From Terrisporobacter mayombei (GTDB lineage: Bacteria; Bacillota; Clostridia; Peptostreptococcales; Peptostreptococcaceae): a DNA stretch of 64,000 bases. Positions 45,888 to 56,664 of this stretch are shown here, in pieces; positions within the stretch are counted from its first letter, which is position 1, and the number at the start of each line of letters is the position of its first letter. The stretch is taken from NCBI RefSeq assembly GCF_014333445.1, contig NZ_JACRYU010000014.1, positions 1 to 64,000 of the forward strand, in the 5' to 3' direction. Position numbers and translations under genes: made by a program. The notes beneath the pieces were generated by a model that saw nothing but the letters and a program-made list of their open reading frames with translations, had not been told where the DNA came from and did not search any database.

Positions 45888-47288
45888 TTATTTATCTAAA
45901 CTTATATCTATTTTCTTGTCATACATTAACTTTAATCCATTATCATCATATACAGTAACATTCTTTATTTTCTTAGCAATCTCTTTATCCTTCTTAGTTT
46001 CAAGATTTATTATTACATCTACTTTATTATTCTCCCTATCCACAGATTCTTTAGAGAAGCTATTTTCAAAAAATAATATTTCCCCATTTTCATCACAGAA
46101 TATTAAATCTGATAAATATGGTATTATTCCCTCTTTTTTATAACTATATCTAATCTGATTTTCACCTATTTCAAAATTATCTATTTTTACCTTGCCATAT
46201 TTACTTATTTCAAATTCAATTGGTAGTTTATTAATTGGTGTAAGATTTAACAATTTACTTTCCATAGCATTTTCATATTCTATAGGTACTAAAGTCATGG
46301 ATTTGATATCTTTATTGTTTAATAAAAATTCATATGATGAAGTTATTGGTTTATTTGGCTTATCAGGTACTTGTAATGAATATGATAATACATCTAAATG
46401 GTTGTTCTCTTCATCAAGTAATACAAATCTATCACCAATGTAAGGAAGATTATCACTTTCTGGAGCATCTACTTCTTCAGTAATAGTAATTAAATTTCCA
46501 AGGGGTGATATTGTAACATTATCTACCGTAAATTTATTTTTTGTTTCTACGATTTTACCTTTATGCTCCATAGTTCCAGCTAATGTTTGACTTTTATTAA
46601 TGTCATACTTGTATGAGTTATTCTTTGTTGATTTTTTATCTAATTTAAAATCAATACTCCAATCTTTCTCTATACCAAATACTTCCCAAGTATCAGCAGT
46701 AAGTATTGTTTCATCTTTTATATCATATCTTCCTACCCTGTGTCTAATCATACCTTTAAGCTGATAGTCTGATACAAAAGTAGCTTCATTTTCTATATTT
46801 CCTCCATCGAATACCTCTTTATCCCCCCTAAGCAATCTAACAAATGGATTCGCCATATATACGTTGTTTATTAGCTCTTCTCCACCTTCTAGTTTAGAAA
46901 TTTCCTTATCACTAGTTACAGTATAATTAAGAACAATATAGCTATCATCTGCTACTACAGTATCTAATCTAAATTCAACTCCATCATGTTTTACACTTTT
47001 ATTTATAACTTGTGCATGCTCTTGCATTTTTTCTTCTTCATACTTATATATGGAATCTTTATTGTACTTAAAATAATCGATTATCTTGTCTATTGCATAA
47101 GCACCAGTTATTGTAGCACATGATATGGCACCTACTAACATGGCTATTTTTAAATATGGTTTTTTGCTATTATTTTTATTTGAATTTTTGTAATTTTTTA
47201 TTTCAATTCCCTCTTCTAAACCCTTTAATATATATTCATCTAATTTACTTGATACTTCTATATTATCCGATATTTTTATATCCTTCAT
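45888..47288 (-). CDS. DUF4179 domain protein, probable anti-sigma factor
   Basis: 466 aa. A cytoplasmic N-terminus (about 1-47) is followed by one helix (KIAMLVGAISCATITGAYAI) and a long outside region with DUF4179 (HDGVEFRLDTVVADDSYIVL NY) and, further on, DUF5643-like beta domains. The gene starts 1 base after the sigma factor stop, so the pair is coupled. Such proteins hold their ECF sigma factor inactive and release it on envelope stress. The signal is unknown. Confidence 0.85.
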   Translation of the reverse strand: MKDIKISDNIEVSSKLDEYILKGLEEGIEIKNYKNSNKNNSKKPYLKIAMLVGAISCATITGAYAIDKIIDYFKYNKDSIYKYEEEKMQEHAQVINKSVKHDGVEFRLDTVVADDSYIVLNYTVTSDKEISKLEGGEELINNVYMANPFVRLLRGDKEVFDGGNIENEATFVSDYQLKGMIRHRVGRYDIKDETILTADTWEVFGIEKDWSIDFKLDKKSTKNNSYKYDINKSQTLAGTMEHKGKIVETKNKFTVDNVTISPLGNLITITEEVDAPESDNLPYIGDRFVLLDEENNHLDVLSYSLQVPDKPNKPITSSYEFLLNNKDIKSMTLVPIEYENAMESKLLNLTPINKLPIEFEISKYGKVKIDNFEIGENQIRYSYKKEGIIPYLSDLIFCDENGEILFFENSFSKESVDRENNKVDVIINLETKKDKEIAKKIKNVTVYDDNGLKLMYDKKIDISLDK

Positions 47289-47289
47289 A

Positions 47290-47808
47290 TTAAATCACCA
47301 TCTCTTTCATTGATTTCCTAAGAACTTCTAATCCCCTGTATAAATTTGTTCTAGCTGTACCAATTGGTATATTTAAAATTTCTGCAATTTCTTTTATTGT
47401 AAACTCCTCATAATATTTTAAAACTATCACATCTCTGTATTTAGAATCCAGCTTACCAAGTTCAGTCAATAAATCTAATCTATCATCACATTTTGATATA
47501 GAGCTATTATCACATTCCACTTCTTTTTCTTCTAAATAAATTATCTTCTTATTTCTATTTAAAGTTGTTATGGATATATTAATGAGTATTTTCACAAGCC
47601 ATGTGTTAAAATATTTTGGCTTTTTTAAATTATCCAAAGATACATATGCCTTACATATGGTTTCTTGAATAATATCCAGTGCATCTTGTTCATTTTTTAC
47701 ATAGGTATAAGCAATTTTATACAGCTTTTCTTTTTGCGGTTCTATAAGATCTAAAAAAGCCTGCTTATCCCCTCTTATCGCTTTTCTTACTTTTATTTCA
47801 GTTAACAT
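47290..47808 (-). CDS. ECF-type RNA polymerase sigma factor
   Basis: 172 aa. Region 2 about 15-80 (DKQAFLDLIEPQKEKLYKIA, EQDALDIIQETICKAYVSLD, FNTWLVKILINISI) and region 4 about 110-165 (DSKYRDVIVLKYYEEFTIKE, IGTARTNLYRGLEVLRK). SigV/SigW-like, with the cognate DUF4179 protein following directly. I could not identify a convincing autoregulated ECF promoter upstream. Confidence 0.9.
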   Translation of the reverse strand: MLTEIKVRKAIRGDKQAFLDLIEPQKEKLYKIAYTYVKNEQDALDIIQETICKAYVSLDNLKKPKYFNTWLVKILINISITTLNRNKKIIYLEEKEVECDNSSISKCDDRLDLLTELGKLDSKYRDVIVLKYYEEFTIKEIAEILNIPIGTARTNLYRGLEVLRKSMKEMVI

Positions 47809-48011
47809 ATTTCGTAAATATTCCTTTCAATGAATTCATTTAAACTTTCTTTACATCTATTAGACTAAGATTAGACATAAATATATTCAAATTATTCATT
47901 TTTTTATTTTTATAATGTTTCTGCACAAGACTTAATTTGCTAATCATTTTAACATATTTATATCTAGACACATAATTTATAATAAATATCATATATAAAG
48001 AGGTAAAAATA

Positions 48012-48629
48012 ATGGATACTATATTTGGATATAAGATTTCAAATTCTGAATATCCCCAGATGAAAGTAATAGAAACACCGAAATTCATGCTTAGACCTGC
48101 AACACCTAATGATGCCTATGATTTGTATGAATATCTTAGTCAAGAAAAAGTAGTAAAGTACCTACCTTTTAAACCTCATAAAAATATTAATACTACAAAA
48201 AAATTTATAAATTCTTTTTTTATTAATAATTATAGAATGGGTAAAATAGGACACTGTGTTATATACTATAAACCTGATAAAAGGGTTATTGGAAATATCG
48301 GAATCAATAATATATCAACATGGTCAAGAGAAGGAGAAATAGGTATTTGCATTAACCCTAAGTATTGGGGTAATAATTTTGCTACTGAGTTAACAATAAC
48401 AACTCTTATAACTGGTTTTGAATTGATGAATTTAGATAAGTTAATTGCAATTACTTATTCTGAAAACAAGTATACACCTAAATCTCTTGAAACCTTGGGC
48501 TTTAAATATATAAAAACTTGTAAGCCTAGAAATAATCTTCAAGTATCGCGTATATTTGAATTAACTAGAAATGATTATTTGAAAATGAAAAGATATTATT
48601 TACCTAACTTAATAAATACATTTAACTAA
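48012..48629 (+). CDS. GNAT-family N-acetyltransferase (RimJ/RimL-like)
   Basis: 205 aa. FMLRPATPNDAYDLYEYLSQ opens the fold. The acetyl-CoA motif A region is EGEIGICINPKYWGNNFATELTI, and the typical tail is SLETLGFKYIKTC. These enzymes acetylate protein N-termini, antibiotics or small amines, and the substrate cannot be told. The N-terminus is about 25 residues longer than usual; an ATG at 48060 would give a shorter form, but AAAGAGGT favours 48012. Divergent from the sigma factor gene. Confidence 0.85.
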   Translation: MDTIFGYKISNSEYPQMKVIETPKFMLRPATPNDAYDLYEYLSQEKVVKYLPFKPHKNINTTKKFINSFFINNYRMGKIGHCVIYYKPDKRVIGNIGINNISTWSREGEIGICINPKYWGNNFATELTITTLITGFELMNLDKLIAITYSENKYTPKSLETLGFKYIKTCKPRNNLQVSRIFELTRNDYLKMKRYYLPNLINTFN

Positions 48630-48699
48630 AAATATGGTAGTTACTATAATTTTTCTCATGATAATCACATTATGAACTATATTCCTTAAACTCTGATAA

Positions 48700-48737
48700 A
48701 ATAATAGGCTATGATTTAAAAATCATAGCCTATTATT
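48700..48737 (+). terminator. Terminator of the GNAT gene
   Basis: AATAATAGGCTATGATTT / AAATCATAGCCTATTATT, an 18-base perfect stem followed by TTTTTT. Confidence 0.85.
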
Positions 48738-48785
48738 TTTTTAAATATTTTAGAATAATACTTTTATATCCGCCACTCTTCCTTT

Positions 48786-48877
48786 AATTATTTATTATTT
48801 GCATAGACCTTATACTTTCGTCGCTATTTTCATTTATCTTGATGAAATTTCATAGCCAAGGTTTTATACATTTGCTT
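48786..48877 (-). pseudogene. J-domain-like scrap
   Basis: Minus-strand reading gives KQMYKTLAMKFHQDK and, after a one-base shift, NENSDESIRSMQIINN, which resembles the helix II-HPD-helix III core of a DnaJ domain (HQD in place of HPD). Frameshifted and too short to function. Probably part of the same decayed element as the helicase remnant next to it. Confidence 0.45.
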
Positions 48878-49134
48878 CAGAAGTTTTTTGTCACAATCAT
48901 TGTAGTTGCTTGTTTTTTATTGTAGTAGCTACATTACGAACTCCATTCTTTGAACCCTGATAAATTTCTATGCTCTGATATAATTTGATGAGGAGAATTA
49001 TTATTACCTTTATAAGTGTTAAATTTACTATAATTTGAAGATAAATCTTTATCTTTATTTTTTTGATAAAGTGTATCAAATTTTTCTCTAAGCTTTCTAC
49101 AACTTAGTATATTACTACTCTAGAAATGGTCATT

Positions 49135-49962
49135 TTAGCAAAAGTCTATCACATCCCTAATATCACCTATATGACGATTATCAATTCTTATCATATAATC
49201 AAAGTACTGCGACCATTGCTGTAAATTAGGCTTTTTAATTTTTGGATTATTAATTTAAATACAAAATCACATAAATTTACTATTTCACTAACACCAAGGA
49301 CGCCATACATGGAGTGAGTCCCTCCTCTTTCAGATTCTTTGTTAAGATGAGCAACTAGAATTATTACTAGTCCATATTTTTAGCTAAATATTTTAATTTT
49401 TTAACCATACTAGCTTGCTTGTCATATTTATTTTCATTTTTGTGGTAATCATCTTTAAAATCCATGGTCATAAGATTGTCTAATAAAAATAACTTCATTC
49501 CTTTTACCATAGCCATATGCTCTATTACATTGACTAAATTTTTCTCATAAGGTTATAAATTCCTTTGTATCTATGGATGTCATGTTTTTATCTATGTTGT
49601 TGATAAGCTTTTCTATTTTCCTCTCTATTGTAAATTCTTTAATTATATTTATGTAATAAGCGATATTACTTTCAGAGGCTACTAAACAAGTAAATACAAT
49701 TAATTGAGATACTCCCCCATCTGTGCCAAATGCCCTGATAGCTTGAGTTTTTCTGCTACTAAGTTTGGCTCTGATATTATGTTTTTTTGATTAAATCTTT
49801 TATGATATTGTAGATCATTCTATGCCCCTCAAAATAGAAATCTTCAGTAGTTAAGCATGATGCCTTTGCAATTTGAAAAGTAGTGTTGTCACACATTAAA
49901 GAGCCTAATACTATTTTTTCTGAGTCTATGCTGAAGAGATTTGTTATAGCTTCATCCTTCAA
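49135..49962 (-). pseudogene. Decayed DnaB-like replicative helicase of a mobile element
   Basis: The 5' end is open (61 codons) and encodes a DnaB N-terminal domain (EKIVLGSLMCDNTTFQIAKA). Further pieces follow in shifting frames: TDGGVSQLIVFTCLVASESN, IAYYINIIKEFTIERKIEKL, a Walker B-like MKLFLLDNLMTMDFKDDYHK, and LVAHLNKESERGG with GVSEIVNLCDFVF. This order matches phage/ICE replicative helicases. Several stops and frameshifts make it inactive. It marks an old integration site between the GNAT gene and the glv cluster; attachment sites could not be identified. Confidence 0.8.
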
Positions 49963-50060
49963 TTTTCGTTCCCCCCTTGTTCACTTTTATAAAATATACA
50001 TTCTGTTATATTTTTATAGTAGTTACTAAATGTAGGTTTTCCAATTGATTGTAAATAAAA

Positions 50061-50096
50061 AAGTAGTTACTATGTGAATTTCCATAGTAACTACTT
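50061..50096 (-). terminator. Terminator of the PTS EIIA gene
   Basis: AAGTAGTTACTATG / CATAGTAACTACTT with an 8-base loop, T run on the minus strand. Confidence 0.85.
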
Positions 50097-50110
50097 TACT
50101 TACTGAATAT

Positions 50111-50590
50111 TTAGAATGTAGCTATAACTGTATCATTTAAAACTGCTTGAATATCAACTTTATATTTTATAGACTTATATTCATCTGAATTAGTAACAGC
50201 CATTATAACTACATCATCTAATCCCTTTTCTTTTATTAAGTCTTTGTCAAATGATATTAACTTATCTCCTTTATTTACTTTGTATCCTGATTTTACATGT
50301 ATACTGAATCCTTCACCATTCATAGATACAGTATCTATACCTATATGGAATAAAAGTTCTATACCATTTGCTAACTTAAGTCCCATTGCATGTCTAGTTT
50401 CTTCCATAATCATAGTAACTTCTGCATCACATGGAGCTACTACGTCATTATTTTCAGGATAAATGGCTATTCCATCGCCTAACATCTTTGATGAAAATAC
50501 TTCATCATTTACTTGGTCTATTGGTATAACTTTTCCTGTAGAAAATGCTGTAAGTGAATTATTATTTTTCTTTTTAAATATCGATAGCAT
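50111..50590 (-). CDS. PTS glucose-type EIIA component
   Basis: 159 aa, Crr-like fold. The phosphorylated histidine is in LLFHIGIDTVSMNGEGF, with the second conserved His in TRHAMGLKLANG. It receives phosphate from HPr and passes it to the EIIB domain of the IICB protein at 52233-53819, which lacks its own EIIA. Located downstream of the 6-phospho-alpha-glucosidase gene, 27 bases apart. Confidence 0.9.
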   Translation of the reverse strand: MLSIFKKKNNNSLTAFSTGKVIPIDQVNDEVFSSKMLGDGIAIYPENNDVVAPCDAEVTMIMEETRHAMGLKLANGIELLFHIGIDTVSMNGEGFSIHVKSGYKVNKGDKLISFDKDLIKEKGLDDVVIMAVTNSDEYKSIKYKVDIQAVLNDTVIATF

Positions 50591-50617
50591 TGTAACATTA
50601 CCTTTCTTATTATAAGA

Positions 50618-51955
<1,338 letters not shown>

Positions 51956-52085
51956 TTATTCACCTTTCTTCTATCATAATATTTATTATTTATATTTTTA
52001 TCTAATTTGGAATTATTTGTCTGTTAACTTAATGTGATTATATATTAATCAATTTTAATAGTAAACATTTTCGTATCCTTAAAAC

Positions 52086-52112
52086 ACAGGTTACATTAAG
52101 TAAAAACAGGTT
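52086..52112. repeat. Direct repeat ACAGGTT in the malH upstream region
   Basis: ACAGGTT at 52086-52092 and 52106-52112, 20 bases apart (two helical turns), each preceded by an A-rich tract. Candidate activator or repressor site about 135-160 bases before malH. Not seen upstream of the PTS gene. Confidence 0.35.
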
Positions 52113-52184
52113 GCCTAATATTTTTAAATTTATAGATTAAAAGCTAACTTTACTTAATATAAATCCTAAATAATTTTCCAATTA

Positions 52185-52222
52185 AAAAGAGTGACTTTCA
52201 TATTTTTAGAAGTCACTCTTTT
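52185..52222 (-). terminator. Terminator between the PTS IICB gene and malH
   Basis: AAAAGAGTGACTT / AAGTCACTCTTTT directly after the IICB stop, so malH and crr-like genes probably have their own promoter in 51953-52180. Confidence 0.8.
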
Positions 52223-52232
52223 AATAAAAATT

Positions 52233-53819
52233 CTATTGATTTACTACCATTCCTAGGTATTCATCTAAATCTTTTCTTACTCCATTAACTTTAAGACCGT
52301 ATACTATTTGTATATTTTCCCCTTTAATAACTACTCCATTAGCACTTGTCTCATTTTTTAATAAAGTTTCATTTACCTTATTAGGATCTTTTACTGTTAT
52401 TCTTAATCTTGTATAACAATTATCAACTTTAGCTATATTAGCTTTTCCCCCAAGTCCTTCTACTATAATATGTGATAATGAATCTTCTTCATTAGACTTA
52501 TCATTTGTATTATTCTTTTCCTTTAAATCTTTTTTTGTATATAATTTTGTATTACCATCAGCTTCTCTACCAGGTGTTTTTAAATTTAATTTAGTTATTA
52601 ACACTCTGAATATAATATAATAAACTGCAAATTGACCTATACCTACCAAGACATACATCGGCCATCCTGTTTTGGCTATTCCAAGAGGTAAATTATATAA
52701 TAAGAAGTCTATTAATCCATTTGGACCTATTGCTCTAACTCCTAATATATTTAATACCACCATACCTAAACCATTTAATACTGCATGTATTACAAATAAT
52801 ATTGGTGCTGCAAACATAAATGAAAATTCTATTGGCTCAGTTACACCTGCAAGTATTGATGTAACAGCTGCTGGTATTAATATAGCCTTAATCTTAGTTT
52901 TGTTTTGTGGAAGTGCTGTGTGATACATTGCTAAACATGCGCCGATTAAACCAAACATTTTTGAAAGACCTCTAGCATCCCATATTACACTTTGAGATAG
53001 TTGTAATATAGTTGGATCTGCCATTTCAGCAAAATAAATATTTCTAGCGCCTTCAAATACTTGTCCACCTATTTCTGCTACCCCACCTAATGAGCTATAT
53101 AAGAAAGGTGTATATATTAAATGATGTAAACCTGTAGGTATTAATAACCTTTCAAGTGTTCCATAAGTAAATACTCCAAAATTACCAGAACTTGTTATAA
53201 ATTCACCCAAACTAGAAATCATATTTTGTACTGATGGCCATACATAACTAAGTACAATAGCTAACACAACTGTAACAGGTATTAATATTATAAATACTAA
53301 TCTTGTTCCCCCGTATATTTGCATAGCACCTTTGAACTCTTTTTCACAAAATCTATTATGTATATAAGCTACTATACATCCTAATATTATTCCTAAAAAT
53401 ACTCCCATATCTAAAACTTGGATACCTAAAACAGTAGTTTGACCTGTTCCACTTAAAGACTCTGCTATAACTAGCTTCCCAGTTAAAGTTAAAAATATAT
53501 TCATTGCATTTAAAAATACTAAAAATACTAACATTGCTGTAAATGCAGCTTCTGATTTTTTCTTTTTTGCAAGACCTAGCGCAAGACCTACACAAAATAT
53601 AATCCCTAAATTTGTTAATATTGATACTAATGAACCAGATAACATTTTACCTAGACCAAAAACTAATTCATTATTTAAAAATGGTAAATACTCCGCTAAC
53701 TTTGCATTAGTTAAAATGTTTCCAAAAGCTATTATTATACCCGCTATTGGTAATATCAGTACTGGTGTAAACATACCTTTTGAAAAAGCTTGTAATTGAT
53801 TAAATATTTTTTCTTTCAT
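52233..53819 (-). CDS. Alpha-glucoside-specific PTS EIICB component
   Basis: 528 aa. EIIC membrane domain (about 1-415; FSKGMFTPVLILPIAGIIIA, GVTEPIEFSFMFAAP, the conserved GI[TS]EP-type loop) and a C-terminal EIIB domain with phospho-Cys in KVDNCYTRLRITV (about residue 465). The domains are joined by a charged linker. This is the MalX/GlvC type, taking up maltose or related alpha-glucosides as 6-phosphates. GGGAGGAG before the ATG. Confidence 0.92.
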   Translation of the reverse strand: MKEKIFNQLQAFSKGMFTPVLILPIAGIIIAFGNILTNAKLAEYLPFLNNELVFGLGKMLSGSLVSILTNLGIIFCVGLALGLAKKKKSEAAFTAMLVFLVFLNAMNIFLTLTGKLVIAESLSGTGQTTVLGIQVLDMGVFLGIILGCIVAYIHNRFCEKEFKGAMQIYGGTRLVFIILIPVTVVLAIVLSYVWPSVQNMISSLGEFITSSGNFGVFTYGTLERLLIPTGLHHLIYTPFLYSSLGGVAEIGGQVFEGARNIYFAEMADPTILQLSQSVIWDARGLSKMFGLIGACLAMYHTALPQNKTKIKAILIPAAVTSILAGVTEPIEFSFMFAAPILFVIHAVLNGLGMVVLNILGVRAIGPNGLIDFLLYNLPLGIAKTGWPMYVLVGIGQFAVYYIIFRVLITKLNLKTPGREADGNTKLYTKKDLKEKNNTNDKSNEEDSLSHIIVEGLGGKANIAKVDNCYTRLRITVKDPNKVNETLLKNETSANGVVIKGENIQIVYGLKVNGVRKDLDEYLGMVVNQ

Positions 53820-53840
53820 TATTACTCCTCCCTAATTATA

Positions 53841-53854
53841 GAAAAACGATTACC
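53841..53854. promoter_or_regulatory. Possible CcpA (cre) site before the PTS gene
   Basis: GAAAAACGATTACC keeps the central AAnCGnTTnC of the cre consensus TGnAAnCGnTTnCA but mismatches the outer bases (7 of 10 fixed positions). It sits about 22 bases before the start codon, a good place for a roadblock. Tentative. Confidence 0.35.
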
Positions 53855-53909
53855 TAGTGCTATTATAAGTTTGAATATACTCTATGTACATATATTTAGC
53901 CTTTAAAAA

Positions 53910-53937
53910 AACGTGTTACTTAATTATATAACACGTT
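53910..53937 (-). terminator. Terminator of the RpiR-type regulator gene
   Basis: AACGTGTTA / TAACACGTT with a 10-base loop; the left arm overlaps the last bases of the regulator frame and a T run follows on the minus strand. Confidence 0.75.
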
Positions 53938-54696
53938 ACTTTTCATAGTTATTCTTTCTCTTGTAATATTCAAATATTATAAACTCTATCATGGCAAGCA
54001 TCTTAGGGAAAAAAGTATTTGGCATCACATTCCTAACATCTAATTTATCTGTGTCTTGTACTCTAAATCTTATATCAGCTAACTTACTTATGCTATTCTC
54101 TTCTTCATTTGTAAAAGAAACAACTTCTATATTATGCTTCTTTGCCATTTTAACTTTATTTAATACCATTGGACTTTCTCCAGATTTTGAAAAAACTATA
54201 ATACAACTTATGCAATCTAAGTTATTCTCAAATATACCTATTGAATCAGTACCATTTGATAATATACATCTTTTACCCATGACTAATAATTTTTATTTAT
54301 ATATTCTGCTACTATACTTGAAAAACCATTACCATATATAAATATAAATTTTGAATTTTCCTCTAGTAATATATCAATAAAATTGTCTATATCTTTTCTC
54401 TCATTTATTTCGATTATACTATCCATATTTAAACTATCTATAAAATTACTATTATTTATATCTCTATCTGTTACATTTTTTACAATAGAAAGCAAATTAT
54501 ATTGCATCTCCAAAAAACCAGAGTATCCAAGTTTTTTAGATAATCTCATTATTGTAGAAGTTGATGTAAAATTTTCCTTGGCGATACCTCTTACTCCCAT
54601 TTTATTTACATTGTCTATATTTTCTATAATATATTTTAATACTTCAGTCTCTCTTTCAGTTAATCCTTTATTTTCAATTATTTTTGATATATCCAC
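53936..54696 (-). pseudogene. RpiR/GlvR-family regulator split by a frameshift
   Basis: The 5' frame (GTG 54696 to TAG 54283, 137 aa) holds the RpiR HTH (GVRGIAKENFTSTSTIMRLS, KKLGYSGFLEMQYNLL) and the start of the SIS domain (FIFIYGNGFSSIVAEYINK). The 3' frame (114 aa, 54280-53936) holds the rest (CIIVFSKSGESPMVLNKVKM). Adding one A to the A5 run near 54292 fuses them into ...YINKKLLVMGKR..., exactly the family pattern, giving about 252 aa. It would sense a sugar phosphate and control the alpha-glucoside PTS genes. Either a sequence error or a recent inactivation. Confidence 0.85.
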
Positions 54697-55053
54697 AAGT
54701 CATCATCTCCTTAATGTACACGTTTATAAACTTAATTATAAAATATATTTTTTATAAGATATAAATTTCATATCATAATTATACATTAATTCTACATAAA
54801 AACATCAAATTTTATTAAATTCTACAAACTTTAAATATGTCTGTTCACTTTTTATATCTAAATTTTAATTTATCACTAAAATAAACCTAATTTATTATAA
54901 CTACATTAACTATGAACAATTATAATCAGAGTAATTTATACTTTTTATAAAATAAAATTAACTACTAAGCTATATAACTCAGTAGTTCAATATTTCAATA
55001 TACTTAAAATGTTTATGTAATTTTATACAATTGTAAAAAGCTCAAAAATTTAT
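54697..55053. other. AT-rich intergenic stretch upstream of the RpiR gene
   Basis: No ORF supported. An AACTACT / AGTAGTT dyad (54960-54986) has a weak T tail and may be a leftover terminator. Confidence 0.3.
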
Positions 55054-55256
55054 TTATTCATCTTTATTTCTTCCACATGCTAAACATACACATACTGATT
55101 TATTTCCAATATGAATAATTTCTACTTCTACTCCGTTTTTCTCTAACTCTTGACTACCGTTTTTATTGCGTTGTAAGTATTTCCTTCTTTTTTATGACTT
55201 CCATTAAAAACAACTTCCTTCTTAATAATTCCCTCCCAAATAATATTTCCTGCCAT
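55054..55256 (-). pseudogene. Truncated flavodoxin-fold NAD(P)H-dependent FMN reductase
   Basis: Minus strand: KKEVVFNGSHKKEGNTYNAI, the FMN-phosphate loop of iron-sulfur flavoprotein/FMN reductase proteins (usually NGSPRKxGNT). After one missing A near 55160 come ELEKNGVEVEIIHIGNKSV and LACGRNKDE, then a stop where the family normally continues another 100 residues. The likely start behind GGGAGGG is ATT, not ATG. So start, frame and C-terminus are all damaged. Confidence 0.75.
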
Positions 55257-55456
55257 GTAGTTTATCCTAGGTAAATAGAAAGTATTTATATTAGGTCATT
55301 TATATGCTAGATCAAAGAGATTTTTAGACATTCAAAAGCCTATCTATGGTCTAAGTCAAAAGTTCTAAGTGAAAAATTTAAAGAGCTTGAAAGCAAAGAT
55401 TTTGTAAATAAAATTGTATAGCAAGTTCTTCCGTAGGTTTAAATGCAAATATATCC

Positions 55457-55648
55457 TCATTTTTTCTTTCTAAATTTGTCTAAATAAGCAAATATCATAG
55501 GTGGTAAACCTTTATATAACCGGCCTTTAAATTTATGATTATATGTCTCTGTGCTACGACCACTTACATTTATTGCACCTGACCTACATTCACGATTAAA
55601 ATTATGAGCACAATTTGTTGCATTACAATTTAAAGCTCTATTTTTCAT
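55457..55648 (-). CDS. DUF1540-like small cysteine protein, C-terminus divergent
   Basis: 63 aa. LNCNATNCAHNFNRECRSGAI is the DUF1540 metal-binding core (C-x4-C-x7-C). The expected final cysteine of the core (TETYC in relatives) is Asn here, and the sequence continues into a basic tail KFKGRLYKGLPPMIFAYLDK that does not look like the family. Relatives often carry two DUF1540 units, so this looks like a truncated copy with foreign sequence at the 3' end. Weak ribosome site. Confidence 0.5.
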   Translation of the reverse strand: MKNRALNCNATNCAHNFNRECRSGAINVSGRSTETYNHKFKGRLYKGLPPMIFAYLDKFRKKK

Positions 55649-55774
55649 ATTAATACATCATTACAAAATCTCTCTTCTTATTTTCAAAAGAAGAAGTAAA
55701 ATACTAATGTACTTGCTAGTATTCTTAGTATAATTAAAATCTCTAGGATGACAGTACAAATCAATTGCCAGAAA

Positions 55775-55805
55775 AAATGAACCCTAATAACTAGAGTCCA
55801 TTTTT
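55775..55805 (-). terminator. Terminator of the desulfoferrodoxin gene
   Basis: AATGAACCC / GGACTC(A)TT-type stem using two G-U pairs, followed by TTTTTT on the minus strand. Confidence 0.5.
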
Positions 55806-55858
55806 AATCTATCTTTTACTTTTATATAACTTGTTTTAATTTTAATTAAAATTTTTAT

Positions 55859-56245
55859 CTATAACTCCACTTTCCATAATCCATGAAGATTACAGTAAGC
55901 ATATACCTCTAGTAATTTATCATTTTCAGTTAAAGCAAATTCTATAGTTGGCTCACTATTTATTTCTAAACATTTACGCTGTGTACCTTGTGTAGTTATA
56001 ACATATATCCAGCTTATATGATGCTCTTGTGTCATAGGATGTAATATACTTCCTACTTGTACTTTTACTATATTATCATTTATATTTACTACTGGTATAT
56101 GCTTTTCTACTGAAGCCTCTGTTGTATTTGCCACTAATTCATCCATTTGCTTACCACAACATACTACTTTAGGTCCTTTAGGTTCTATCATTTCTACTAT
56201 ATTCCCGCAAATACTACATATGAAAAACTTATTTGAATTATTCAT
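55859..56245 (-). CDS. dfx: Desulfoferrodoxin (2Fe superoxide reductase)
   Basis: 128 aa. N-terminal desulforedoxin centre with Cys10, Cys13, Cys29, Cys30 and the catalytic iron site His49 (EKHIPV), His69 (HPM), His75, Cys118 and His121 (CNLHGLW). All ligands are present. The usual catalytic lysine neighbourhood EKHIPV is intact, so it should reduce superoxide to peroxide, which bcp and rubrerythrin then remove. ATG 56245 behind GTGGAGG. Single gene. Confidence 0.93.
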   Translation of the reverse strand: MNNSNKFFICSICGNIVEMIEPKGPKVVCCGKQMDELVANTTEASVEKHIPVVNINDNIVKVQVGSILHPMTQEHHISWIYVITTQGTQRKCLEINSEPTIEFALTENDKLLEVYAYCNLHGLWKVEL

Positions 56246-56293
56246 TCTATAAACCTCCACAATATTAAAACTCTAACCTTTAATATTTATGTT

Positions 56294-56655
56294 ATGTCTA
56301 TTTTAAATATGTTTATTTTTATCCCAATATTACTTATCATTTTTATTTCTCCTATATCTATACCAACTTCCATAATATTATTAATAAAAAAATAAGCCAA
56401 AGGTATAATCCATCAGCTTACATATTATTCATTTTCTATTTACTATTTTACCTAGTATATAAACTTAAAAATACAAAAATAATCTTCCCATATACTATAA
56501 AAACTGTACTAAGATTGATTAGTAAAGTAATTAAAAATATTTTTAAACTTATAATTATTGTCACCTTACTTTTATTTAGATTATCCTCATTTTATAGTAT
56601 GAATTTTTTAATAAACAAGTTCCTTTTAAATAATTATATAAAATATAAAATATAA
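56294..56655 (+). pseudogene. Possible small membrane protein split by a frameshift
   Basis: The first frame encodes a 33-aa hydrophobic peptide (MSILNMFIFIPILLIIFISP) ending at TAA after an A7 run near 56386-56392. If that run had one more A, translation would continue for about 87 residues through PSAYILFIFYLLFYLVYKLK and a basic amphipathic region to TAA 56655. Both parts are membrane-like. No ribosome binding site is visible and no family recognised, so chance opening in AT-rich DNA remains possible. It fills most of the 419-base gap. Confidence 0.3.
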
Positions 56656-56664
56656 ATATAAATT

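Noticed and set aside
47840-48088. 82-codon minus-strand ORF overlapping the GNAT start
   Set aside because: Overlaps a well-supported gene and has no convincing start signal.
48897-49079. 60-codon minus-strand ORF within the decayed element
   Set aside because: Frame crosses remnants and encodes low-complexity residues; treated as part of the pseudogene region.
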